IMG/VR virus record: IMGVR_UViG_3300028393_000139
Span: 1 to 40,794 of that record
Reading direction: 5' to 3' (one strand)
DNA from: a virus
Length of the DNA: 40,794 nt
Part shown: piece after piece, positions 1 through 6,763 of the stretch
Position numbering within the stretch: position 1 is the stretch's first letter
Layout: every line of letters starts with the position of its first letter
Made by a program: the position numbers and the translations under genes
The notes under the pieces: model-generated
What the model saw: the letters and a program-made list of their open reading frames with translations, nothing else
Databases searched by the model: none
Told to the model about the DNA's origin: nothing

Positions 1-447
1 GTGTTTGCTTGGATCAATTGAATGGTGAGCATAATCACCATTTTTACCACCCGAATGAGTAACATGTCTTAAATGGTTATGCCCTTGTTTTTGCATAGGC
101 GTCTGTTGTGCATGGATGACATGTCTGATATGTGCAACCAACTCATGCTTAGGTGCTTTAGACAAGTGGTCGTGCAAACCTTTTGCTATTTTATGTAATG
201 TCTCAGTATTCTTTGCTTTAACATAAGCTTTCATTCTAGGACTAGAGTTCATCATTGCTTTTCTTTCACCAGCATTCGAGGCCTGAGTAACCAGTTTTGG
301 ATATTTTTTAATTATATCTTTTCTATGTGCATCGTGTATTTTTTTTGCTTTGGGTCCAGCATAGTTAATACCAGGATTAGAAGTCGGCACGTGTTTTGAA
401 GTTGAGTCTGTAACTTTTAGACTGATACCGTGATGTATTTCTTCCAT
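1..447 (-). CDS. His/Lys-rich hypothetical protein, 3' end outside window
   Basis: The frame opens with ATG at 447 and runs 149 codons without a stop to the window edge, so the C-terminus is missing. The start follows AGGAAC about 6 nt upstream, and the gap to the preceding stop is 10 nt, so it belongs to the morphogenesis operon. The protein is rich in His, Lys and Ala (KKIHDAHRKDIIKKYPKL, HLSKAPKHELVAHIRHVIHA) and predicted largely helical. This composition resembles the His-rich ligase-like protein at 8713-9894. I see no catalytic motif in the visible part. There is no clear capsid targeting N-terminus (it begins MEEIHHGISLKV). Function unknown; a virion or internal head role is inferred only from its position. 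Confidence 0.8.
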   Translation of the reverse strand, partial: MEEIHHGISLKVTDSTSKHVPTSNPGINYAGPKAKKIHDAHRKDIIKKYPKLVTQASNAGERKAMMNSSPRMKAYVKAKNTETLHKIAKGLHDHLSKAPKHELVAHIRHVIHAQQTPMQKQGHNHLRHVTHSGGKNGDYAHHSIDPSKH

Positions 448-457
448 TTTATTGTTC

Positions 458-1036
458 CTATTTTGCTTTTCGTGTCGTAACAACTATATCAGACGAATCT
501 TCTTTTTGTGTTGCTTTTATTCCAGTCGTTCTCAATAAGTCATTTGGCTGTGAGGTCCAATGTACATTATGTATTTTGTGACCATTTACCTCAACCTTCT
601 TTTTAATATCATTTGCTGCTGACTTTGCTCTCGCATTTATTTTCTTATAATCTTCAGGATGAACCTTCTTTTTCAATTTAGAATGTGCTTCTTCTGGACT
701 ATCTCCATTTTTATCTGGATGTTTTTCCATATGCTTGCGACCAAGTAAATGATATCCAACTAATAGTTCGTGTAATTTACCTTTAGTGTCGGAGGATACC
801 TTTCCTTCTACTGGTGCTGCTGTATCTTCCCACAGTTCATCAAAACTATCTTCTTCATCTTCTTCGCCAATTAAATGTTTTAGTTCATTTTTTTCTTCTT
901 TATCATCCTCATGTCTTAGGCGTTTTACTATCTTATCTATTTCTTCATCTGATAATTTCTTTTCTTCAACCAAATCAAAGTTTTCAGATATTATACCTGC
1001 TCTTTGTAACCATATTAATTTTTGAATAGATGTCAT
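458..1036 (-). CDS. Acidic/basic low-complexity protein, putative internal head protein
   Basis: A 192-residue protein of unknown function. The start ATG at 1036 is preceded by AAGGT. The N-terminus contains IISE at about residue 15, matching the (I/L)-x-E consensus of T4 gp21 prohead protease. A strongly acidic stretch follows (residues about 28-75), then a Lys-rich helical region. Near the C-terminus is the segment GIKATQKE, which also occurs in the 4369-5898 protein just before its EEVELDE motif. The match extends to the DNA (about 497-525 versus 5391-5420), so these proteins share a recombining module. Location and composition suggest a capsid-internal or scaffold-associated protein. This is inference. 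Confidence 0.75.
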   Translation of the reverse strand: MTSIQKLIWLQRAGIISENFDLVEEKKLSDEEIDKIVKRLRHEDDKEEKNELKHLIGEEDEEDSFDELWEDTAAPVEGKVSSDTKGKLHELLVGYHLLGRKHMEKHPDKNGDSPEEAHSKLKKKVHPEDYKKINARAKSAANDIKKKVEVNGHKIHNVHWTSQPNDLLRTTGIKATQKEDSSDIVVTTRKAK

Positions 1037-1048
1037 TTTGTTACCTTA

Positions 1049-1435
1049 TCATATTTTTCTTAATATCTCTGCTATTGATAAATCCACTTTTATGTCAGAA
1101 GAATAGATAATTTTCCCGTTAATCTTACCTATTACTTCTGGCATAAAATTTAGATAAATCAGAAATGTTTTTAGAATATCATAATCACGTTCATCGATTC
1201 TAAAAAACAAGATTTTGGTTGCGGCTTCTGCGCCAAATACATTATATAAACAAATCAGATGATTGATGATTAATCGTTCTTTTAACGTCTTTGTTATTTT
1301 ATATCTACGAAACAATCTTTTTAAATACTTTGTTCTTTTTAAATCACCTTCAAACTCACTCATAATGCAATGTGGAGATTCATATGCCTTCATTGCATAC
1401 ATTATAAAATTATCTTCAGTCAAGTCATCGATCAT
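1049..1435 (-). CDS. Conserved T4-like phage hypothetical protein (DUF7207-like)
   Basis: From the ATG at 1435 this encodes 128 residues starting MIDDLTEDNFIMYAMKAYESPHC. The pattern 'LT.xNF.x.YAxK.Y..P.C...EF..DLKR.KY.KRLF..Y....LKERLI.NH.I.L.NVFG...A.K.LFF' is one I know as a conserved small protein of marine T4-like phages (I recall DUF7207; not verified). A longer reading from GTG at 1459 is possible, but that codon lies inside a strong terminator hairpin (1444-1461), so I prefer the ATG. No clear Shine-Dalgarno precedes it, which is odd. Function unknown; the neighbours are a structural protein and internal head proteins. Confidence 0.8.
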   Translation of the reverse strand: MIDDLTEDNFIMYAMKAYESPHCIMSEFEGDLKRTKYLKRLFRRYKITKTLKERLIINHLICLYNVFGAEAATKILFFRIDERDYDILKTFLIYLNFMPEVIGKINGKIIYSSDIKVDLSIAEILRKI

Positions 1436-1440
1436 ATTAA

Positions 1441-1461
1441 ATGGGGTGGCCGAAGCCACCC
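1441..1461 (-). terminator. UUCG-loop terminator after structural protein gene
   Basis: On the minus strand GGGTGGC-TTCG-GCCACCC forms a perfect 7-bp stem closed by a UUCG tetraloop, followed by a weak AT-rich tail (ATTTAAT). It begins 10 nt after the stop of the structural protein gene at 1471-2643. It likely terminates or stabilises the 3' end of that abundant mRNA, as hairpins do after T4 head genes. Confidence 0.75.
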
Positions 1462-1470
1462 ACCATATTA

Positions 1471-2643
1471 TTAAGCGTCAGGTAGAGTGATATCGTCCGA
1501 ACCATCACCGATTGGATTTGCTAGTGCAACAAGTGTTTCCCACTGTACACGGCCAGCACGACCACCTTCACCGACTCTCTTGATATTCCATCCTACATGT
1601 GAAGTATGAGTATATGAACTATTTGCACTACCATCTTCACCTAGACCTTTGTCTGCAATAGCAGTTGCATTACCACTAGTTAAAGTGAAATTTGAACCGT
1701 TATTAGGCATAAAGATTGCAGAAATATCGATTGGTGTTGCAGCAGTAGCCAATGCAGCGGTTCTTGCTAACTGGAAATCATTCGCACCAGTCTTGATGAC
1801 GTAGTAGTATTGTTGTCCATTGAATATGTAGGTGAATAAATCTGTAGTGCCATTACCAACTGATGTTAAATCTTTAAGACCTGTACCATCATGTGTAATG
1901 GCATGAGCTTGTGTATCATACAAAGCAAATGAGTTATCATTGATTTTATGAACACCATACGTAGTACCAGTTGTCAATCCACCAATTGGATTGGAACCAG
2001 ACTTTTCGTAAAGTACTTCATCACCAGTTAAGAATGGGTGACCAGTTGCAGTGATAATATTTGTTGTTGTGTTTACCACAGCAGCACTAGAACCATTGAC
2101 AGTAACTACATCACCACGAACACGACCAGAACTGTTATCTGTATAGAACAATTCATCACCGGTGTTCCATCTGTGATTTGCATAGGTGAACTTGTTTGTT
2201 GATACACTTACGACTGATGCACTTGCAAGATTCATTGTAACGTATGGACCTTGAATTGCAACGGTAGGAACTGTTTCGTATGATGAACCAGTATTCGTTA
2301 CTTGAATGTTAGTAACTGCACCACCAGAGATAGTTGCAGTTGCAGCAGCACTTGATCCACCACCACCACTGAAAGAAACACTTGGTGTTTCCATATACTG
2401 TGTTCCACCATAAGAAATGGATACATCAGTTATTTTACCACCACCCGAATGAATTTCATTGGCGTCTACCATGAACAGACCGACAGTTTGATCTGTAACA
2501 TAAACGTCTGGTGTTGTATTACCATACAGAAACGCAACATTTGCGGCTGTGGGTGCAGCAGCAGCCCGGTTCATCTTGTTGACTGTTGTTACAGCCCAGT
2601 AAGGTGAGTTTGCTGCGTTATCGTTATTTCCCCATGAGGACAT
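1471..2643 (-). CDS. Virion structural protein with Gly-rich repeats
   Basis: This 390-residue protein has a strong ribosome site (TAAGGAGAAAAAC before ATG). Residues about 68-130 carry the repeat type [51 protein letters not shown], common in phage tail and capsid-surface proteins. Two similar beta-rich segments follow ([13 protein letters not shown] and [12 protein letters not shown]). The C-terminus ([19 protein letters not shown], then a GDGSDD element) is a module I recognise from cyanophage virion structural proteins. It lacks the Lys/Glu-rich character of its neighbours and is followed by a strong terminator. An AATAAATA element just upstream (near 2680) could be a weak T4-type late promoter. 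Capsid decoration or fibre-associated are both possible. Confidence 0.8.
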   Translation of the reverse strand: [390 protein letters not shown]

Positions 2644-2686
2644 GTTTTTCTCCTTAAAAATCCTAGGTTTGTTTATTATTTATTCT

Positions 2687-4369
2687 TTATTGTTCTTGGC
2701 CTTTGATTCCAAGTTTTCCTACTTTTTTGCCAATATTTCCTTGACCCGGACGATTTCTCATCATAGGATCAATTTCAATCGTATCACGGGGTGTACCAGT
2801 TTCTGTTTTACCACCAGACAAAACTGCACGGGCAGATGCTTTCTCTTTACCAAATTCATCTTTCTCATCACTTACTTCTAACTTAGGTTTTTTGCCTAAA
2901 CTTTTTTCTTGCTTATCATCCTTTTCATGGTCATAGGTTTCTTCATTCATTTTTCTTTTCTTATGCAGATTAAAGATACCTTTTACCATCATTGCTGCTT
3001 TAGAAGGATGTTTACTTTCAACAAGAGAATCGCCTTCAGGTTCATATGAATTGGCAAGTTTACCCATCATTGTTTCTTGTTTCATTTCTGGTTTTTCTGC
3101 CTTCTCACGTTCCTCACGTTCTTTCTTCTGCTTTGCAAGTAAATCTTCTAAACGTTTTGCACCAGCATCCATGTCATATCCTGCTTTCTTCACGCCTGCT
3201 TTGAATTTATCATGTGCAGTCATAGATTCAGTTCTTACTGATGCTTGTCTTTGTCTCCATGATGCATATTGAGCAGATTGAGCATATTTTTGTTTTCTGC
3301 TCATATCAAGAAGGTCTGGATCCCAACCTAAAGATTTAATATATCTGTCTAAGTGTCCTGCTTCATCAAGTTCGTGGACTTCTTCATTTGCCTTAGCAAT
3401 ACCTTTTTCACGTTTAGCAATAAAGTTCTTTGCAATATCTCTATACTCATCACTCTTTTTAGTAAAAGGCCTAGACTGTTTTATTTGGTCTTTTGCTTTA
3501 GTTACATATGACGCTTTAGTTGCAGGTGATAATTCATCAATCTGCTCAGCTTCTTCTTTAACAGATTTCTCTGCATTTTTCTTCATCATTTGTTGTGCCA
3601 AATGTCTTGCTTTGGACATCGGAGTGTGTTTAGCACCAGATTTATCGGTTGTTGTTCCTGAAGTTTTACGATAAGGTTTTTCGAATGGCGCATCATCATC
3701 TTCATGAACTTCTTCATTCTTAGGCTTAATGCCTTTCTTTTTCATATTGATTGCAATTGCTGCTTGTTGTGCTGCATTAGCAGCCTCACCAAGTTCATGA
3801 GTGCCACATGTGTAATCATATGCAGTAGAAACATAGTCTTGTGCTAGTGTGATTTTAGATTTTACCCATTCTGGCAAATCATCAGTATCTTTCAATTCAT
3901 CATGCATTTTTTCAGCATTATGAATAATGATTCTCAGTTTGTCTTTAATCATTTCACCTACATCATCATCTTTTTCTTCTTTTACTTCTTCTGTTCTTGC
4001 GGGTGCCATTGCTGAATACTGGTCATAAGGATTTAAGGAGTCTTGCGATTCCTTATGTCCTTTTGATTTTGATGAACCTTTAACTGGTGAAGTCTTATCT
4101 TCAGCAACATCAGGTTGCTTTTTGAATTCTTGCAATTCGTGTGCAAATTCTTCTTTCATGTTGGCAATAAAATTATAATCATCCATTGTCAACACACCTT
4201 GGTGTCGAATCTTTAGAAGTCTTTCAGTAATACGATGCAACTCCATATCATCCTTTACATCCTCACGTGCCAATTCTAAAACACGAATCAGGAGAGGAAT
4301 GTCAAGGGAGATTGAATCTGTTGTATCTTTACCTTCCAAAATCAATCTTATGTTGTTATGGATATTCAT
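2687..4369 (-). CDS. Large Lys/Glu-rich putative internal head protein with protease-site modules
   Basis: A 560-residue charged protein, translationally coupled to the upstream gene by a TAATG overlap at 4369. The N-terminus MNIHNNIRLILEG contains I-L-E followed by G, matching the gp21 prohead protease consensus. Internal sites of the same type occur in EEAEQIDELSPATKASYV (DNA about 3480-3550) and NEEVHELDEAG (about 3360-3389). The EQIDEL(S)xxTxxSYxxK module is shared with the next gene. The rest is Lys/Glu-rich helix with frequent EEV/KEE segments and no catalytic motif. I infer a capsid-internal or scaffold-type protein cleaved during head maturation. Assignment to a specific T4 protein is not possible. 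Confidence 0.75.
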   Translation of the reverse strand: MNIHNNIRLILEGKDTTDSISLDIPLLIRVLELAREDVKDDMELHRITERLLKIRHQGVLTMDDYNFIANMKEEFAHELQEFKKQPDVAEDKTSPVKGSSKSKGHKESQDSLNPYDQYSAMAPARTEEVKEEKDDDVGEMIKDKLRIIIHNAEKMHDELKDTDDLPEWVKSKITLAQDYVSTAYDYTCGTHELGEAANAAQQAAIAINMKKKGIKPKNEEVHEDDDAPFEKPYRKTSGTTTDKSGAKHTPMSKARHLAQQMMKKNAEKSVKEEAEQIDELSPATKASYVTKAKDQIKQSRPFTKKSDEYRDIAKNFIAKREKGIAKANEEVHELDEAGHLDRYIKSLGWDPDLLDMSRKQKYAQSAQYASWRQRQASVRTESMTAHDKFKAGVKKAGYDMDAGAKRLEDLLAKQKKEREEREKAEKPEMKQETMMGKLANSYEPEGDSLVESKHPSKAAMMVKGIFNLHKKRKMNEETYDHEKDDKQEKSLGKKPKLEVSDEKDEFGKEKASARAVLSGGKTETGTPRDTIEIDPMMRNRPGQGNIGKKVGKLGIKGQEQ

Positions 4370-5898
4370 TATTCGCCTTTTGCTCTTTTCGTTGCAGTAG
4401 CATACATAACTTCTTTTGCTCTTTCACCATAACGTTTTTTGAAGTCTTTGAGTTTTGGTTTCATTGACATTACCATGTGTTCTTTTTCTTTCTTTTCTGT
4501 TGGTGTCAATGAACGTTCATCCAATTCAACTTCTTCTGGTAAATTACCTTTAGGACCAGAAACTCTATTACCATAAGAACCTTTAGCAACATTTTTCATT
4601 CCACCTTGCGTTGTCTTAGGAATTTTTCCTGCTTTAGTTACATTCTTAGATAGTATATTTCGTAAACCACCTGATAGTGTATCTTTACCACGAGACTGAC
4701 TACGTTCTGTTCCAAATATTGCTGAATCTGCTGCTTTTTCTGCATGATGAGCAGCATCAGTACCATGGTGTTTTAAAATATGTGCATGAATTTTATCAGC
4801 ACGTTTTTGGTGTTTTTCCATATCTTCATCGTGGCCATAATCGCCTGCTTCCCATGAACTTGCTGAGTGATGAGCATAAGCTTTAATTTTCGCACCAAGT
4901 GAAACTTCATTAATCATTTCAAAATTCTCAATTAATTCTTCTGCTTGAAAGTCATCCATCTGTTCAACTTCTTCATTACTTGGATGCGGACCACCATGAT
5001 ATCTTACTTTGGTGCTCTTACCATCTGAACCAGGACCAACATCATCAGTCTGTTTTGTTGGTTTACGTCCTTTCAACATATCTTTAGTGCGAACATCAGT
5101 ATCAATTTCTTCTTGATGATGCATAGATTTTTCATGACCCTTAACTTCTTTTTTAGCAATCTTTTTTGCTTGTGGTGGAGTTACGCAATCTGCTTCTTCT
5201 GCCCATGTGCCTTCATTTACACCAGCAGCCTTCATAAACTTAGCATGATCAAAACGTGGGTTCTGTGTCTTGAAAATACTTGCATGATGTTGTGCCAACT
5301 CTTTACGTTTTTCTTGACTGTCGTGTGTCTTAATCAAATCAGCAACTTGTTGGAAGTGTTTGCGTGATACTGCTTCATCCAATTCAACTTCTTCTTTTTG
5401 TGTTGCTTTAATACCACTCATACGCAAACCAGCACGTTGAATACCTTTTGCATCTTTTTTGGCATATCCATATTGATTTTTTGAAACAGGTTCATCACTC
5501 ATCTTACCAAACTTCTTCTGAATATAAGAAGCCACTGTAGACTTTTTCAGTTCATCAATTTGCTCAACATCTTCTTTCATATCATCTTTTTCATCTTCTT
5601 TTGGTGCATTGTGTTTCTTCTGATATACTGTACCAGTAGAAATCTTTTTCTTATCATACTTACCAGTACCTTTTTCTTTCTCTTTGTCTTTCAGGTACTT
5701 ATCCATATCACCGAAACCTTCTTCAACATCTACAGGTTTCTTACCAGCACGTAATGCTGCCAAGTCTAAAGCATCAATAACTTTCTTATCACCTGCTAAT
5801 GCAGCAATCTTTTTTTGTTTGTGTGACAGTTCAGCTTCTTGTGCAAGAATTTTTTCGACTTCTTCTGCTACTGAATCTTTTTTATTAAAATTGTTCAT
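4369..5898 (-). CDS. Large Lys/Glu/His-rich putative internal head protein with repeated EEVELDE modules
   Basis: A 509-residue protein whose start follows CGGAGAAAAA. It carries at least three modules with an (I/L)-D-E core: DVEQIDELKKSTVASYIQKK (about 5511-5580), KEEVELDEAVSRKHF (about 5374-5395) and PEEVELDERSLT (about 4511-4540). A degenerate fourth reads EEVEQMDDF. Between them lie a His/Ala-rich helical part (HAHILKHHGTDAAHHAEKAA) and a GIKATQKE segment shared with the 458-1036 gene. The DNA around the LDE motifs is also similar between copies, suggesting duplication or recombination of modules. I infer a capsid-packaged protein processed by the prohead protease. Confidence 0.75.
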   Translation of the reverse strand: MNNFNKKDSVAEEVEKILAQEAELSHKQKKIAALAGDKKVIDALDLAALRAGKKPVDVEEGFGDMDKYLKDKEKEKGTGKYDKKKISTGTVYQKKHNAPKEDEKDDMKEDVEQIDELKKSTVASYIQKKFGKMSDEPVSKNQYGYAKKDAKGIQRAGLRMSGIKATQKEEVELDEAVSRKHFQQVADLIKTHDSQEKRKELAQHHASIFKTQNPRFDHAKFMKAAGVNEGTWAEEADCVTPPQAKKIAKKEVKGHEKSMHHQEEIDTDVRTKDMLKGRKPTKQTDDVGPGSDGKSTKVRYHGGPHPSNEEVEQMDDFQAEELIENFEMINEVSLGAKIKAYAHHSASSWEAGDYGHDEDMEKHQKRADKIHAHILKHHGTDAAHHAEKAADSAIFGTERSQSRGKDTLSGGLRNILSKNVTKAGKIPKTTQGGMKNVAKGSYGNRVSGPKGNLPEEVELDERSLTPTEKKEKEHMVMSMKPKLKDFKKRYGERAKEVMYATATKRAKGE

Positions 5899-5911
5899 TT
5901 TTTTCTCCGTT

Positions 5912-6421
5912 TTAGCAATTCCATTTTCTTAAGGATTTATTGATTCTTGAATTTGGGTCGTGTGCAGTCTTAGCAGAAGTTAATCTTTTTTTCATTCCTG
6001 ACATTCTAGCACAAAAACTCTTTCTTCTATTTGCTGCTTTAGAACCTGGTTTTAATTTACTTGGTTTTGTTGTTACTGCCATAGATAATTTAGAACCTGG
6101 ATTCGCTCTACGATATGATTCTATACCTTTGCGATTCAGACCACCAGATTCTGATTTACCTTCTTTGCGTTGCCATGCAGCAACTTCATCAAGTTCAACT
6201 TCTTCTGTCTCATTTTCTTCACTAACTGATTTCCATCCACCACCCATGGCCTTATATTTCTTTGAAGCCCAAGCATTAGCATATGCAGAAGGATAAACCG
6301 CAAATTTTGATTTGGCTGCAGCCTTTGCTGTTGCCCACTTTTCAGGACTTGTTGGTTTATTCTTCTCTTCCAAATATTCTTCTTCGAGATGTTCGTTTAT
6401 GAATTGTTTAAAAGTTTTCAT
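5912..6421 (-). CDS. Putative packaged head protein with T4-IP-like N-terminus and two conserved DUF modules
   Basis: This 169-residue protein begins MKTFKQFINE-H, nearly the T4 internal protein III capsid targeting sequence MKTYQEFIAE as I recall it, and ends that segment with an I-x-E cleavage site. Residues about 28-62 (WATAKAAAKSKFAVYPSAYA, then NAWASKKYK...GGGWK) form a short module I know from phage and giant-virus proteins. An EEVELDEV motif follows. The C-terminal 75 residues (GGLNRKGIESYRRANPGSK, SKAANRRKSFCARMSG, DPNSRINKSLRKWNC) form a second widely shared module (I recall DUF6321; not verified). Basic overall, so DNA binding is plausible. It sits directly after the next small packaged-type gene with no gap. 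Confidence 0.8.
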   Translation of the reverse strand: MKTFKQFINEHLEEEYLEEKNKPTSPEKWATAKAAAKSKFAVYPSAYANAWASKKYKAMGGGWKSVSEENETEEVELDEVAAWQRKEGKSESGGLNRKGIESYRRANPGSKLSMAVTTKPSKLKPGSKAANRRKSFCARMSGMKKRLTSAKTAHDPNSRINKSLRKWNC

Positions 6422-6763
6422 TTACTTTGTCCTAACGTTAATTGGTTTTCCTCTACGTTCTGGATTTGGATCTTCTCTGCGTTTACGTTTAGCCGCAGAT
6501 GCTCGACCTTCTTTACCTAAACTATGTGCCTTAGATTGTGGTAGGCATTTTGGTTTACCTTCACCTGGGTCACGAGCGCAATGACCTTTAATATTACCTT
6601 TAGTATCTACACGAACCCACTTTTGTTTAAACCATTGTCTTAAATCTTCTGTTATATCTGTGTCCTCTTTTTTACAACTTCCTTTAGAGTAAGGCGTCTT
6701 ACCAGGAACAGATTTATATCCAGACCAACATCTTTCATTTACAAATTGTTTAAAACTTTTCAT
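6422..6763 (-). CDS. Small basic putative packaged head protein (DUF5872-like)
   Basis: 113 residues starting MKSFKQFVNE-R, a second T4-IP-like targeting N-terminus with V-N-E in place of I-x-E. Residues about 12-31 (CWSGYKSVPGKTPYSKGSC) and 41-113 (LRQWFKQKWVRVDTKGNIKG, CARDPGEGKPKCLP, KRKRREDPNPERRGKP) are conserved phage and virus modules (I recall DUF5872 for the latter; not verified). Very basic and cysteine-containing, so nucleic acid or metal binding is possible. The start overlaps the stop of the upstream gene by ATGA, indicating translational coupling. Confidence 0.8.
   Translation of the reverse strand: MKSFKQFVNERCWSGYKSVPGKTPYSKGSCKKEDTDITEDLRQWFKQKWVRVDTKGNIKGHCARDPGEGKPKCLPQSKAHSLGKEGRASAAKRKRREDPNPERRGKPINVRTK

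Noticed and set aside
1436-1459. GTG start at 1459 for the DUF7207-like gene
   Set aside because: The GTG and following codons are part of the perfect terminator hairpin; the ATG at 1435 matches the conserved N-terminus.
786-6584. Plus-strand ORFs rich in Ser, Phe, Leu opposite the Lys/Glu-rich genes
   Set aside because: They are complements of Lys/Glu-rich coding sequence (AAA/GAA read as TTT/TTC) and show no independent ribosome site pattern or homology.
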